Below the pieces are notes generated by a model that was not told the DNA's origin, did not search any database, and saw only the letters and a program-made list of their open reading frames with translations. The position numbers and the translations under genes are program-made. From assembly GCA_030765685.1 (NCBI GenBank), contig JAVCCB010000063.1, positions 1-49,371 of the forward strand: 49,371 nt of DNA, read 5' to 3'. The stretch comes from Candidatus Tantalella remota (GTDB lineage Bacteria; Omnitrophota; Gorgyraeia; Tantalellales; Tantalellaceae). This document shows, in pieces, positions 14,016 through 23,012 of the stretch; position 1 is the stretch's first letter; every line of letters begins with the position of its first letter.

Positions 14016-14648
14016 ATGATCTCTAGAATATCGGGGAAAATAACAGGAAAGAAAGAGGGAGCGATCCTGATAGAGAGCGGGGGCATCTCTTACGAGGTTC
14101 TTATGCCGCTGGCTGTCCTGAACGCCATGGACAAAGAGGGCGCCCTTGCCGGGGAACAAATAGAGCTTATTACGTACCATTATTTTCAGATGACACAGTC
14201 AACCGCGGTACCGGTACTTATAGGTTTTCAGAATGATGTCGAAAAAGAGTTTTTCGAGAAGTTCATCTCGGTTTCGGGCATAGGCCCTAAGGCGGCCTGC
14301 AGGGCTCTCTCTGAACCCTTTTCCCAGATTGCTGGAGCGATCGACGGGGGCAATGAATCTTTTTTGAAGGGGCTTCCCGGGATAGGCGCGCGAAAAGCCG
14401 CGGAGATAATCGCTAAGTTGAACGGTAAGGTAGGCAAATATGGCCTTATCAGGGATGAAAATATCACCTTCAAAAAAGAACATGAAGACATAAAAGGTGA
14501 AGCCCTCGAAATACTTCTGCAGCTGCAGTATAAGAAAAATGAAGCGGAAGATATGATAAACAAGGCCCTTGAGAGAGAACCTGATCTTAAGACGAGCGAA
14601 GAACTTCTTAATGAAGTTTACCGCGCACGGAGAGCGGAGAGCGTTTAG
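14016..14648 (+). CDS. ruvA: Holliday junction DNA helicase subunit RuvA
   Basis: RuvA binds the junction as a tetramer and loads RuvB. The start is the ATG at 14016, preceded by GAGGAG; the frame opens at a TTG at 14001 but that would include the ribosome binding site. The product of about 210 residues begins with the OB-fold (MISRISGKI). It then has two helix-hairpin-helix motifs (SVSGIGPKAA and LPGIGARKAAEII) and ends in a short helical domain III that contacts RuvB (about 145-210). It lies 15 bases before ruvB. Confidence 0.95.
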   Translation: MISRISGKITGKKEGAILIESGGISYEVLMPLAVLNAMDKEGALAGEQIELITYHYFQMTQSTAVPVLIGFQNDVEKEFFEKFISVSGIGPKAACRALSEPFSQIAGAIDGGNESFLKGLPGIGARKAAEIIAKLNGKVGKYGLIRDENITFKKEHEDIKGEALEILLQLQYKKNEAEDMINKALEREPDLKTSEELLNEVYRARRAESV

Positions 14649-14663
14649 GGGCGAGGAGAAAAA

Positions 14664-15716
14664 ATGTCAGATGATAAAAGCAAAAGAGAAAAATTTATCG
14701 ACAAAAGCGATGAGATAGTCCGCCAGGGAGAGACCGAAGACGATCTTATTATGAACCTTTCTCTCAGGCCGAAGACGCTTGAGGATTTTATAGGGCAGGA
14801 CGCGGTGATAGGTTCTCTTGATATCGGTCTTAAGGCGGCGACTAAGCGCGAAGAGCCGGTAGAACATATGTTGTTTTCCGGCCCCCCCGGATTGGGTAAA
14901 ACGTCCCTCGCGCATATAGTGGCGAATGAAAGAGGAGCTAAAATAACCGCTACCAGCGGTCCCGCGATAGAGAGAGCGGGTGACCTTATAGGCATAATGA
15001 CAAACCTATCGGATGGAGATGTCTTGTTTATCGATGAGATACACCGTCTTTCCAAAGTGGTGGAGGAATTTATGTATCCGGCCATGGAAAATTTTCAGAT
15101 AGATTTTCTCGTGGATAAAGGTCCTTATGCCAAGACAGTAAAATTTAACATCAAGAGGTTCACGCTTATTGGCGCTACGACCCGGGCGGGCCTTTTGAGC
15201 GCTCCGCTCAGGGACAGGTTCGGGATGTTTTTTCATCTTGAGTTCTATGCTCCGGAAGAGCTGGCCACTATAATCAAGCGGTCAGCGAACCTGCTGGGCA
15301 TACCCATAGATGAGGACGGAGCATCCGAGATAGCCCTGCGTTCGAGGGGCACTCCGCGTATAGCTAACCGTCTCCTCAGGAGGGTACGCGACTGGGTGGA
15401 AGTCCGCTCCGACGGAAAAATAACGCGTGAAGCTGCTATCGAAGCCCTTTCTCTTCACGGTATAGACGGAAAAGGTCTGGACAGGATAGACCGAAAGATA
15501 CTGGAGGTCATATATACCTCATACAAGGGAGGGCCGGTAGGTATCGACGCGCTCGCATCCTCCCTTAACGAAGAATCCGATACGATAGAGGACGTAGTCG
15601 AACCGTATCTTTTGAAAATAGGTTTTTTAAGAAGAACCTCCCGCGGCCGCGAACTGACCGAAGAAGCCATGGATTATATGGGTAAAACGAGCGGACAGGG
15701 GAAACTGTTCGCTTAG
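14664..15716 (+). CDS. ruvB: Holliday junction DNA helicase RuvB
   Basis: RuvB is the hexameric AAA+ motor that drives branch migration. The 350-residue protein has Walker A GPPGLGKT (73-80), Walker B FIDEIH (122-127), the sensor 1 region IGATTRAG, the arginine-finger region APLRDRFG, and a C-terminal winged-helix domain ending in RRTSRGRELT. The N-terminus is about 20 residues longer than the minimum. It is in one operon with ruvA; the spoIID gene follows after a short heptad-like gap. Confidence 0.97.
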   Translation: MSDDKSKREKFIDKSDEIVRQGETEDDLIMNLSLRPKTLEDFIGQDAVIGSLDIGLKAATKREEPVEHMLFSGPPGLGKTSLAHIVANERGAKITATSGPAIERAGDLIGIMTNLSDGDVLFIDEIHRLSKVVEEFMYPAMENFQIDFLVDKGPYAKTVKFNIKRFTLIGATTRAGLLSAPLRDRFGMFFHLEFYAPEELATIIKRSANLLGIPIDEDGASEIALRSRGTPRIANRLLRRVRDWVEVRSDGKITREAAIEALSLHGIDGKGLDRIDRKILEVIYTSYKGGPVGIDALASSLNEESDTIEDVVEPYLLKIGFLRRTSRGRELTEEAMDYMGKTSGQGKLFA

Positions 15717-15794
15717 TTGGAGGGAAGTTGTTTTAGAACGGGCGCGAATAAGTATTCAATATTTAGTAAAATTCAGTTTTCCGGGTTTCCTGAT

Positions 15795-17012
15795 ATGACA
15801 GCAAGAAGGATCATAAAGTTCGTTCTCGTACTCGTGGCAGGGGCCATCGTCCTCAAATTTTTTTTCATACCGCTAGGTAATATAGTCCACAAAAAGCATC
15901 CGTTGGTGATCCGGGTAAGGATAGCATACGCGTTTCAGACCCTGCAGGTGAGCACTTCGTCGGGCTCTGACATATACGACAATGACACAGGGGGTTTACT
16001 CCGGCGTGAGAGAGCGATAGATGAAGGTACTCAAGTAAAGTTTTCTCAAGACAGTATTGCCCTCGGCGGGGAAGAGTATAAGGTCGATTCCTTACGTATC
16101 GTCCCCCTGAAAAATTCGGGCATAAAGGTTAACGGTACGCTTTATCGGGGTGACCTGGATATAGTAAAAATGGATGAAGGGCTTACGGCGATCAACAGGG
16201 TAGAACTGGAAGATTATCTTAAAGGGGTGCTGCCGAAAGAAGTGCATAGCCTCTGGCCCTTTTCTGTGCTTAAGGCGCAGGCTATAGCGTCGCGCAGTTA
16301 TGCCGTATACCAATCCTACAAACGCGCCGGAAAGATGTATGATCTTACGGCGGACACATATTCCCAGGTTTACGGAGGAAAATCCTGTGAGAAATGGCGT
16401 ACCACCAAAGCTGTGGTATCGACACGGGGCAAGGTCCTTGAATATGAAGGGAAGATCTTGCCGGGATATTTTCATGCCTGTTGCGGAGGTCATACCGAGA
16501 GCGCGTCCCTGGCTTGGGGGAAGGAATCATTTTTCGCGAAGGACGGCAAAGGCCCGCTCAAAGGTGTCAAGTGCCCCTGGTGCAGGTGGACACCTTATTT
16601 TAGGTGGCAGAAAAGAGTGCAGACCAAGACTATACTGGATAAGCTGAATGCCAGAGGGTATTCACTGACGAATGTAGAAGATGTCCGTTCCGGACCGCGC
16701 GACGCGTCGGGGCGGCTTGAATACGTAAAAGTGAAGTCCCGAAGAAAATGGCTTGAGATATCTACCGATGATTTCAGGTCGGCGGTAGGCAGAAACGTAC
16801 TTAAAAGCGCCAATTTTCGTATAAAAAAATATCCGTTCTTTTATCTTTTTAGCGGTTATGGATGGGGGCATGGTGTTGGCATGTGTCAGTGGGGAGCTTT
16901 CGGGCTTGGACTCAGAAGATGGTCCGATAAAAGGATACTTGAGCATTATTATCCCGGTGCTAAGATCGTTTCGCTGAAGGAGATACTAGATAGGGAAGGA
17001 AAAAGGAATTGA
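15795..17012 (+). CDS. spoIID: SpoIID/LytB-domain envelope protein
   Basis: The likely start is the ATG at 15795; the frame is open back to a TTG at 15717, but those residues look like non-coding heptad-type sequence. The product of about 405 residues has an N-terminal membrane anchor (about 7-28). The SpoIID domain has VELEDYLKGVLPKEV, the AQAIASRSYAVYQ helix and GYFHACCGGHTESA, with GYGWGHGVGMCQWGA near residue 365. SpoIID is a lytic transglycosylase in sporulating Firmicutes; in other bacteria homologs are peptidoglycan-associated without sporulation. Linkage with ruvB and queA recurs in several phyla. No good ribosome binding site is seen. Confidence 0.88.
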   Translation: MTARRIIKFVLVLVAGAIVLKFFFIPLGNIVHKKHPLVIRVRIAYAFQTLQVSTSSGSDIYDNDTGGLLRRERAIDEGTQVKFSQDSIALGGEEYKVDSLRIVPLKNSGIKVNGTLYRGDLDIVKMDEGLTAINRVELEDYLKGVLPKEVHSLWPFSVLKAQAIASRSYAVYQSYKRAGKMYDLTADTYSQVYGGKSCEKWRTTKAVVSTRGKVLEYEGKILPGYFHACCGGHTESASLAWGKESFFAKDGKGPLKGVKCPWCRWTPYFRWQKRVQTKTILDKLNARGYSLTNVEDVRSGPRDASGRLEYVKVKSRRKWLEISTDDFRSAVGRNVLKSANFRIKKYPFFYLFSGYGWGHGVGMCQWGAFGLGLRRWSDKRILEHYYPGAKIVSLKEILDREGKRN

Positions 17013-17059
17013 GTATCGGGTATTGGGTATTGAGAATAGACGTAAGTAGAAAGGGGAAA
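17011..17059. repeat. Degenerate heptanucleotide array (7 units)
   Basis: Units such as GAGTATC and GGGTATT start inside the stop codon of the SpoIID gene and run in register to the palindromic repeat at 17060. Confidence 0.75.
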
Positions 17060-17155
17060 ACGTCATCCCGGAATCCGCGATAGCGGATATCCGGGATCAA
17101 ATGAAAACAGTAATTATTTTCATTAGATCCCCGCTTAATACATGCGGGGATGACG
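17060..17155. repeat. GTCATCC-type palindromic repeat upstream of queA
   Basis: The element has inverted ends ACGTCATCCC and GGGGATGACG, with inner pairs CGGAT/ATCCG and CCCCGC/GCGGGG. Its right end carries the first in-frame ATG of the queA frame (17150), which I take to be fortuitous. Confidence 0.7.
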
Positions 17156-17167
17156 ACTTTTATTTTT

Positions 17168-18181
17168 ATGATGAAGTTGAGCGATTTCCATTATGACTTT
17201 CCGAAAGAACTGATAGCGCAGAAGCCTTTAAAAGAAAGGGATTTGGCGCGTCTTCTAGTGCTGGATAAGCGCGGCGGAACGATAGAGGAGAAGACGTTTC
17301 GTGACGTGGCTGGATATCTCAAAGAAGGAGATTGTCTTGTACTGAATGACACAAAAGTCATGCCGGCGAGACTTTACGGAAGGCGGGAAACCGGAGGTAA
17401 GGTCGAGATATTCTTGCTTGATTCGAGTGGCGATAAGATACGCGCGCTTGTGCGTCCGTCAAAAAGAATAAAGGACGGGGAAACAATAGACCTTGACGGC
17501 GGTATCAAGGCGGTCGTCCTCGAAAAAGCGGATGTTGGCAGGCTTGTGGATTTTAATGCCCCTATCGAAGAAGTTATGGAATACGGACATGTGCCGCTGC
17601 CCCCGTATATAGACCGACAGGACAACACCTCGGACAGGTCGGACTACCAGACAGTCTATGCTAGTAAAGCGGGCGCGACGGCTTCGCCGACTGCGGGGCT
17701 TCATTTTACGGAAGAGCTTCTCTCAGGCATTAAAAATAGAGGAATATCCGTGGCGCATGTTACACTGCATACAAGTTACGGGACTTTCGCACCGGTGAAA
17801 GAGAAAAATATAGAAGAGCATCATATGCATTCGGAATATTTTCAGATGGACGCGGAGGCGGCTGAAACTATAAACAGGACAAAAGATAACGGCGGCCGGG
17901 TTTTCGCGGTCGGGACTACTTCTTGCAGGGTGCTCGAAACCGTGGCCGCGAAAGATGGCAGAGTGCGTCAGGCGGAGGGGGAAACAAATCTCTTTATTTA
18001 TCCCGGATACAAGTTTAAAATGATAGAAGGGATCATTACGAACTTTCATTTGCCGGAGTCGACTCTTCTGATGCTGGTAAGCGCTTTTGCGGGGAGAGAA
18101 TTTATTATGGAGGCGTATGCCAGGGCGATCGACGGGAAGTTCAGATTTTTTTCGTATGGTGACGCGATGTTTATTTTTTAG
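17168..18181 (+). CDS. queA: tRNA preQ1(34) S-adenosylmethionine ribosyltransferase-isomerase QueA
   Basis: QueA transfers and isomerises the ribosyl part of SAM onto preQ1 in the tRNA anticodon, giving epoxyqueuosine. The protein of about 337 residues shows the family motifs: DFHYDFPKELIAQ at the start, LNDTKVMPARLYG, YQTVYASKAGATASPTAGLHF, TLHTSYGTFAPV, HSEYF and TNFHLPESTLLMLVSAF. Two adjacent ATG codons (17168 and 17171) are the likely start; neither has a clear ribosome binding site. The 17150 ATG is part of a palindromic repeat. The stop codon is the first base of a heptad array. Confidence 0.95.
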   Translation: MMKLSDFHYDFPKELIAQKPLKERDLARLLVLDKRGGTIEEKTFRDVAGYLKEGDCLVLNDTKVMPARLYGRRETGGKVEIFLLDSSGDKIRALVRPSKRIKDGETIDLDGGIKAVVLEKADVGRLVDFNAPIEEVMEYGHVPLPPYIDRQDNTSDRSDYQTVYASKAGATASPTAGLHFTEELLSGIKNRGISVAHVTLHTSYGTFAPVKEKNIEEHHMHSEYFQMDAEAAETINRTKDNGGRVFAVGTTSCRVLETVAAKDGRVRQAEGETNLFIYPGYKFKMIEGIITNFHLPESTLLMLVSAFAGREFIMEAYARAIDGKFRFFSYGDAMFIF

Positions 18182-18208
18182 TATTCAGTATTTAGTATTT
18201 AGTTAATC
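18181..18208. repeat. Short heptanucleotide array (4 units)
   Basis: Four units of GTATTTA type begin on the last base of the queA stop codon and lead directly into the ribosome binding site of the next gene. Confidence 0.7.
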
Positions 18209-18218
18209 AGGAGGGATG

Positions 18219-18671
18219 ATGAAAAAGATTAGTTTGATAATAGTTTGTCTGGTTGTGGTCGTCTTGTTTGCTTTAGCGGCTGAAGCGCAGCTGGTTACCG
18301 CGAAGTCTGTATCCAGCGGGACGTATGAAAATGGACGGTTTTCACCGGGCACAAGCGGATTCGAGGGAAAATATCTCGTAAATGAGGCCAAGGGAGAGGT
18401 CACCATAGAAAAGGTGATAAGAAATGACCGCGAGGGAAAGATAGATAAGGGATACTCTTTTGAAATTACGAATATAGTTGTAAGCGACGGATTATCGGGC
18501 TTTCTGGTCTCTCGTGACAAAAAACGTCAGAAAATAATTACAGCCGTGCGTGAGGCGGAGCTCGGAGCTTTTGACGTTTTGATAATAGGTGAGGATTTTT
18601 ACGAATACAGCCGTGCGGCAAACGGAAAATTTTATCTTGAATACGGGGATGTGGATAACTCAGGCAAATAA
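18219..18671 (+). CDS. Exported protein of unknown function
   Basis: Two ATG codons (18216 and 18219) follow an AGGAGG site; 18219 gives better spacing. The product of about 150 residues has a signal peptide (Lys-Lys start, long Val/Leu core, cleavage near AEA before QLV). The mature part is beta-rich with many charged residues and no Cys. A segment at about 95-125 (FLVSRDKKRQKIITAVREAE) may be a helix. No family recognised. The PAS gene follows after about 10 bases, so the two may be co-transcribed. Confidence 0.7.
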   Translation: MKKISLIIVCLVVVVLFALAAEAQLVTAKSVSSGTYENGRFSPGTSGFEGKYLVNEAKGEVTIEKVIRNDREGKIDKGYSFEITNIVVSDGLSGFLVSRDKKRQKIITAVREAELGAFDVLIIGEDFYEYSRAANGKFYLEYGDVDNSGK

Positions 18672-18681
18672 AATAAGGTGG

Positions 18682-21600
18682 ATGATGGCGACTAAAAAAA
18701 CGAATATTGTCATAATAGGCGGTGGAAAAGGCGGCGCGGCTATCGTGGAACTTTTCAAGGAAAGCGATTCGGTAAATATTCTGTGTGTCGTGGACATTGA
18801 CCTTAAGGTTCCCGCGATCAAGCTTGCTAAAGAACTAGGGATAGAGGTCTGTAAAGACTATACCGAATGCGTGAATAAAAAAGGCCTGGATGAGATCATA
18901 AATGTCACTGGTTTGGAATCCGTGCAGAAGGAGCTCCTCAAGGTATGTCCGCCTGGAGTAGAGGTGATAGGCGGCCACAGTGCGAAGCTGTTCTGGCAGC
19001 TTATGTATGATAAGCAGGAAACCGAAAAAGGGATCGAAGATTCCGAAAAAAGATACAAGACTTTGTTCAATGCGTCAGCTGACGGAGTCCTGATAGTCGA
19101 TGCCGAAACTGAAAAATGTAAATTTGCTAATCCGGCTATGTGCGGTATGTTGGGTTACACCGCGGAAGAGTTGGCGGGGAACCCGGTAGAGTCTATTCAC
19201 CCGAAGGATGATGTTGCCTGGGTAATGGAGGCGTTTGATAAAGTGGTCAGAGGGGAGATCAAGAGTGCTATGGATATCCCATGTCAGAGGAAAAATGGTA
19301 CGATCTTTTTCGCGAACATTAATGTAGCTACGCACGTATCTATAGATGGCAAGGATTATCTTATAGGTTTTTTCAGGGACGTGACCGAAAATAAAGCTAT
19401 ACGGGAAGAACTGGAGGAGAGTGAGGAAAAGTACCGCATGCTGGTGGAAAGCGCTAACACCATAATACTCGAAATAGATCGAGAGGGAACTATCACTTTT
19501 TTTAACAAATTTGCCCAAACCTTTTTCGGATTTTCCAAGGAAGAAATAATAGGTAAAAAGGCAGTAGGGACTATAGTGCCGCAGATAGACAGCAATGGAG
19601 AGGATCTTGAAAAAGTCATAGAAGATGTATGTGCGAAGCCTGAAAACCACACCATACAAGAGAACGAGAACATAAAAAAGAACGGTGAAAAAGTATGGAT
19701 AAGGTGGCAGAATAGGACTATTTTAGACGATGAAGGGAACTATACGGGTATACTCGCGATAGGTACGGATCTTACTGAAAGGATGAAACATGAGAGAGAG
19801 CTTAAGAAGCTTTCGCATGCTGTGGAACAAAGCGCGGATATAATTATGATCACCAGCAAACAGGGGAAGGTCGAGTATGTTAATCCCAGGTTTTACAAGC
19901 TGACTGGCTATGCTCCGGAGGAAATAATAGGAAAAGACGCGGGGGCTTTGGGAGACCAGAGTGCAGAAGAAAGAGGCAGTATGTGGGCCACGATATCGGC
20001 TGGTGAGGAGTGGAGAGGAGTCTTCTGTAATCATAAAAAGAACGGAGAATTATATTGGGAGGCAGCTTCTGTCTCGGCCATTCGGGACGAGTCCGGAGAG
20101 ATCTACAATTTTGTAAAGATAGCGGAAGACATAACGGAGAAAAGGCATTTTGAGGAAGAGCTTAAAAGACGGGAAGAAAAATACAGACTGCTGGTGGAGG
20201 GGACGGGCGAGCCGATAATAAGGGTTTCTAAGGATGGGACCATCCTGTTTGTCAATACTTTCGGCGCCAAAAGTATGGGGATTTCTCCGGGGATGCTTAT
20301 CGGTAAGAAGTTGTGGGATATCTTTCCTAAGGAGATCTCGGATGCGCAGATGAAGTCGATCTCCAAGGTTATTGAAACAGGCGAGCCGATGACTACCCAA
20401 TCCCTGTTGGTCGTGGGCGGTAAAGAAAAGTGGTACGACTCCACGCTGCATCCCGAAAAAGGAGAAGATGGAGACTATGATTCGGTTTTGATAATAGCGA
20501 TCGATATAACGGCTTTTAAAAAAGCGACCGATGAGCTTAAACTTTTCAGGGCCCTTGTGGATCAGACTAATGACGCTATTTTCCTGCTCGAGCTGGATAC
20601 CGGGTATATTGTGGATGTTAATGAAGCGGCATGCAGATCCCTTGGGTATACCAGGAAGAAAATTCTCTCTAAAAAAGTAGGAGAGATTGAAGGGTTCGTG
20701 GAGGACGTCTCCGCCTGGAAAAAACATACGGTGGAAGTCGTCAAGAGAGGGGGTATGTCACTGGAAGGGACCCATAAAAGGAGCGACGGAACGGTTTTTC
20801 CGGTAGAGGTGAATGTGAAACCCGTAACCGTTGAAGGTAAGAATTATATGGTGGCCGTTGCCAGAGACATAACGGAACGCAAGAAAATAGAAGAACAGAT
20901 CTCACGCCAAAGCCAGCTTTTAAGAAACGTTATAGCCAATATACCCTATTTTGTATTTTGGAAGGACAGAAATTCGGTGTATGCCGGGTGCAATGAGAAC
21001 TTTGCTAAGGTAGCGGGAGTTGAAAAGCCTGAAAATATAGTCGGGAAAACAGATTATGATCTTGTCTGGAAACGGGAGGAATCGGATTCTTTCAGGAGCA
21101 TAGACAAGAAAGTCATGAATGAGGGGCATCCTATGCTTGACATAGAGGAACCGCAGCGTCAGATGGACGGGAAAGAGCGCATCATGCTCACCAGCAAAGT
21201 TCCCCTTACAGATGACGATGGCAACGTTATCGGTCTTCTCGGGATATATACAGACATAACAGAGCGTAAGTACCTCGAGGACGTTTTGCGGGAATCCGAA
21301 ACGATGTATCGTACTATCTTTGAGACCACCGGAACGGTTATGGCGATTCTCGGCGCGGAAATGAGGATAGTGATGGCGAACAGCGAATTCGAGAAATTTT
21401 TTGGTTATTCCAAAGAAGAGATCGAAGGGAAAAAGAGCATACTTGAGTTTGTTTGCGAAGAGGAGATAGAGAAGATAACCAATTATTACAAGCTCAGGAG
21501 GATTGACCCCCTGGCAGCGCCCAGGAACTATGAGCTGAAGGTGATCGACGCGAAAGGCAAGGTGAGTGAGTCTTACATAACCGTTGCCCTGGTGCCGGGA

Positions 21601-21942
21601 ACAAAAAGAAGCGTTATATCTGTTCTGGATATTACCGAGCTCAAAAGAAACGAATTTGAGCTTAAACGGCAGAAAGATCTGCTGGACAATATGAACAAGG
21701 CGTTGGAGCATAAGCTCGCGGAACTTCAGGAAGCTATGAGTCACATCAAAAGACTGGAAGGATTGGTCCCGATATGCGCGAACTGTAAAAAAATGAGGGT
21801 CGAAGGTACCGACCCCAAGGATGAGAATTCATGGGTACCTCTGGAAAAATATGTTTCAGACAGGACAGATGCCAGTTTCACTCATGGTCTTTGTCCAGAG
21901 TGTATACACAAATTATACGGAGATACTCCCCGGTCGAAATAG
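18682..21942 (+). CDS. Seven-PAS sensor with N-terminal Rossmann-like domain, no kinase
   Basis: The start is the ATG at 18682 (or 18685) behind AAGGTGG. Residues 1-110 form a Rossmann-like domain with a dinucleotide-binding loop (IVIIGGGKGGAA). Seven PAS domains follow, beginning near 121, 247, 370, 496, 620, 745 and 871, most followed by a PAC-like D[IV]TE(R/K) end. A coiled coil spans about 985-1027. The C-terminal 60 residues contain CANCKKMR and CPEC, a Cys-rich tail known from other PAS and receiver proteins. No histidine kinase, GGDEF, EAL or methyl-accepting domain is present. The protein is probably cytosolic and acts through a partner. The receiver at 22584 is a candidate; this is inference. 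Confidence 0.87.
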   Translation: MMATKKTNIVIIGGGKGGAAIVELFKESDSVNILCVVDIDLKVPAIKLAKELGIEVCKDYTECVNKKGLDEIINVTGLESVQKELLKVCPPGVEVIGGHSAKLFWQLMYDKQETEKGIEDSEKRYKTLFNASADGVLIVDAETEKCKFANPAMCGMLGYTAEELAGNPVESIHPKDDVAWVMEAFDKVVRGEIKSAMDIPCQRKNGTIFFANINVATHVSIDGKDYLIGFFRDVTENKAIREELEESEEKYRMLVESANTIILEIDREGTITFFNKFAQTFFGFSKEEIIGKKAVGTIVPQIDSNGEDLEKVIEDVCAKPENHTIQENENIKKNGEKVWIRWQNRTILDDEGNYTGILAIGTDLTERMKHERELKKLSHAVEQSADIIMITSKQGKVEYVNPRFYKLTGYAPEEIIGKDAGALGDQSAEERGSMWATISAGEEWRGVFCNHKKNGELYWEAASVSAIRDESGEIYNFVKIAEDITEKRHFEEELKRREEKYRLLVEGTGEPIIRVSKDGTILFVNTFGAKSMGISPGMLIGKKLWDIFPKEISDAQMKSISKVIETGEPMTTQSLLVVGGKEKWYDSTLHPEKGEDGDYDSVLIIAIDITAFKKATDELKLFRALVDQTNDAIFLLELDTGYIVDVNEAACRSLGYTRKKILSKKVGEIEGFVEDVSAWKKHTVEVVKRGGMSLEGTHKRSDGTVFPVEVNVKPVTVEGKNYMVAVARDITERKKIEEQISRQSQLLRNVIANIPYFVFWKDRNSVYAGCNENFAKVAGVEKPENIVGKTDYDLVWKREESDSFRSIDKKVMNEGHPMLDIEEPQRQMDGKERIMLTSKVPLTDDDGNVIGLLGIYTDITERKYLEDVLRESETMYRTIFETTGTVMAILGAEMRIVMANSEFEKFFGYSKEEIEGKKSILEFVCEEEIEKITNYYKLRRIDPLAAPRNYELKVIDAKGKVSESYITVALVPGTKRSVISVLDITELKRNEFELKRQKDLLDNMNKALEHKLAELQEAMSHIKRLEGLVPICANCKKMRVEGTDPKDENSWVPLEKYVSDRTDASFTHGLCPECIHKLYGDTPRSK

Positions 21943-21959
21943 ACGGAAATTATTTTATT

Positions 21960-22388
21960 ATGCAGAAGCCTATAACAATTTTACGGCTTATATTGGCAAT
22001 TTTCATCTTTATGGTGTTCTGCGAGTACGGCCATACTCGCAGCCGGAACGACGGTATCATAGAGTATCCGGACGGTGCCTATGGTATGGATATCGGAGGC
22101 GGATATGAGACTATGCCTACCAAGGCCATAGCTGCAGGGCAGGAGGAATTGCTTATGCCTGCCGGTTACCGTGAAGACTATAAAGATACCAGATACGGGG
22201 CTATGACACAGAGAGGTTTTGTCCTTTTCCCCGGATTTAAGTTTCCCGCCGCCCAGAGAGCGGAAGAAAAGAAAAAAGCAGAAGAAATAGAAGAGTATAT
22301 TTTTCATGCCTCCACAACGTCAGCTAATGACAGTCTTTTTCGGGGTGTTTCCGGCCCCGAAGACTATGAAGAAGAAGACGAACAGTAA
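21960..22388 (+). CDS. Exported protein of unknown function
   Basis: The ATG at 21960 starts a signal peptide (ITILRLILAIFIFMVF core). The frame is open further upstream but overlaps the PAS gene in another frame, so the later start is chosen. The product of about 142 residues is rich in Tyr, Gly and acidic residues and ends in a very acidic tail (EDYEEEDEQ). An alternating Lys/Glu helix (about 100-112) lies in the C-terminal half. No Cys pair and no known motif was seen. It begins 18 bases after the PAS gene stop. Confidence 0.65.
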   Translation: MQKPITILRLILAIFIFMVFCEYGHTRSRNDGIIEYPDGAYGMDIGGGYETMPTKAIAAGQEELLMPAGYREDYKDTRYGAMTQRGFVLFPGFKFPAAQRAEEKKKAEEIEEYIFHASTTSANDSLFRGVSGPEDYEEEDEQ

Positions 22389-22470
22389 GATCATCCTATC
22401 CGCGGCATTTTTATCATTTTTTCGAAAAAATCCACCAATGCAACTATTGTTAAAAAAAACAAGTTCAAAC

Positions 22471-22498
22471 TTGTAAATAAGTATATAATTATTATACT
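22471..22498 (+). promoter_or_regulatory. Possible promoter of the exopolysaccharide locus
   Basis: TTGTAA at 22471-22476 and TATACT at 22493-22498 are separated by 16 bases in a very AT-rich gap. A small inverted repeat, ACAAGTT/AACTTGT at about 22459-22474, overlaps the -35 box and could be an operator. Confidence 0.4.
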
Positions 22499-22583
22499 TA
22501 AGGGCAAACGAGTATAAGATATTCGTGCTCTACAAAAAACATATATATGTATAGATATGAATCAGGGGATAAGGTTTTTACCT

Positions 22584-23009
22584 ATGAGCGCAGCATATAC
22601 AAATGACACTGTGAGGATACTAATTGTCGATGACGATAAAGACGTACGAGATATCCTTGTAAAGTTTTTCGGGAAGAAGAAATATGAGATTGATACCGCC
22701 TCGACCGGGCAGGAGGCCATAGAAAAGCTGGATTCTTTTTGTCCGGATATCGTTCTCCTGGACATAAAGCTGCCTGATGTGGACGGCCTGCAGGTCCTGC
22801 GGTACATCCTGTTCAAAAAAATGGATATAGGTGTTATCTTTATTACCGGAGATCCCGAATATGACAAGGATATAGAGCTTTTGGGGCGCGCGTATGACTA
22901 TATCACTAAACCCTTTGATTTGAGATACTTAAATACGGTGGTGTTATCCAAGGTAGTTCTTCTGTATAAGGACAACGGTAATAATGTCTGTAAGAGTGAG
23001 GCCGAATAA
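22584..23009 (+). CDS. Single-domain response regulator (CheY-like)
   Basis: The product of about 141 residues is one receiver domain with no DNA-binding or enzymatic output. Acidic pocket residues are at Asp16-18 (VDDDKD), the phosphoacceptor is Asp60 (LLDIKLPD), and the switch residues are Thr88 and Lys109 (YITKPF). The ATG at 22584 has an AAGG upstream; an earlier in-frame ATG at 22557 lacks any ribosome binding site. It is the first gene of the polysaccharide locus and lies 3 bases before the sugar-phosphate transferase gene. It probably controls the locus by protein contact. No kinase is adjacent, although the multi-PAS protein lies close upstream. Confidence 0.88.
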   Translation: MSAAYTNDTVRILIVDDDKDVRDILVKFFGKKKYEIDTASTGQEAIEKLDSFCPDIVLLDIKLPDVDGLQVLRYILFKKMDIGVIFITGDPEYDKDIELLGRAYDYITKPFDLRYLNTVVLSKVVLLYKDNGNNVCKSEAE

Positions 23010-23012
23010 CAT

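Noticed and set aside
15795-17012. Evidence for sporulation from a SpoIID homolog
   Set aside because: No other sporulation gene is present, the neighbours are ruvB and queA, and SpoIID-domain proteins are common in non-sporulating bacteria.
22984-23012. tRNA or other RNA gene between the receiver and transferase genes
   Set aside because: The gap is only three bases; more generally no cloverleaf with a GTTCGAATC-type arm was found anywhere in the window.
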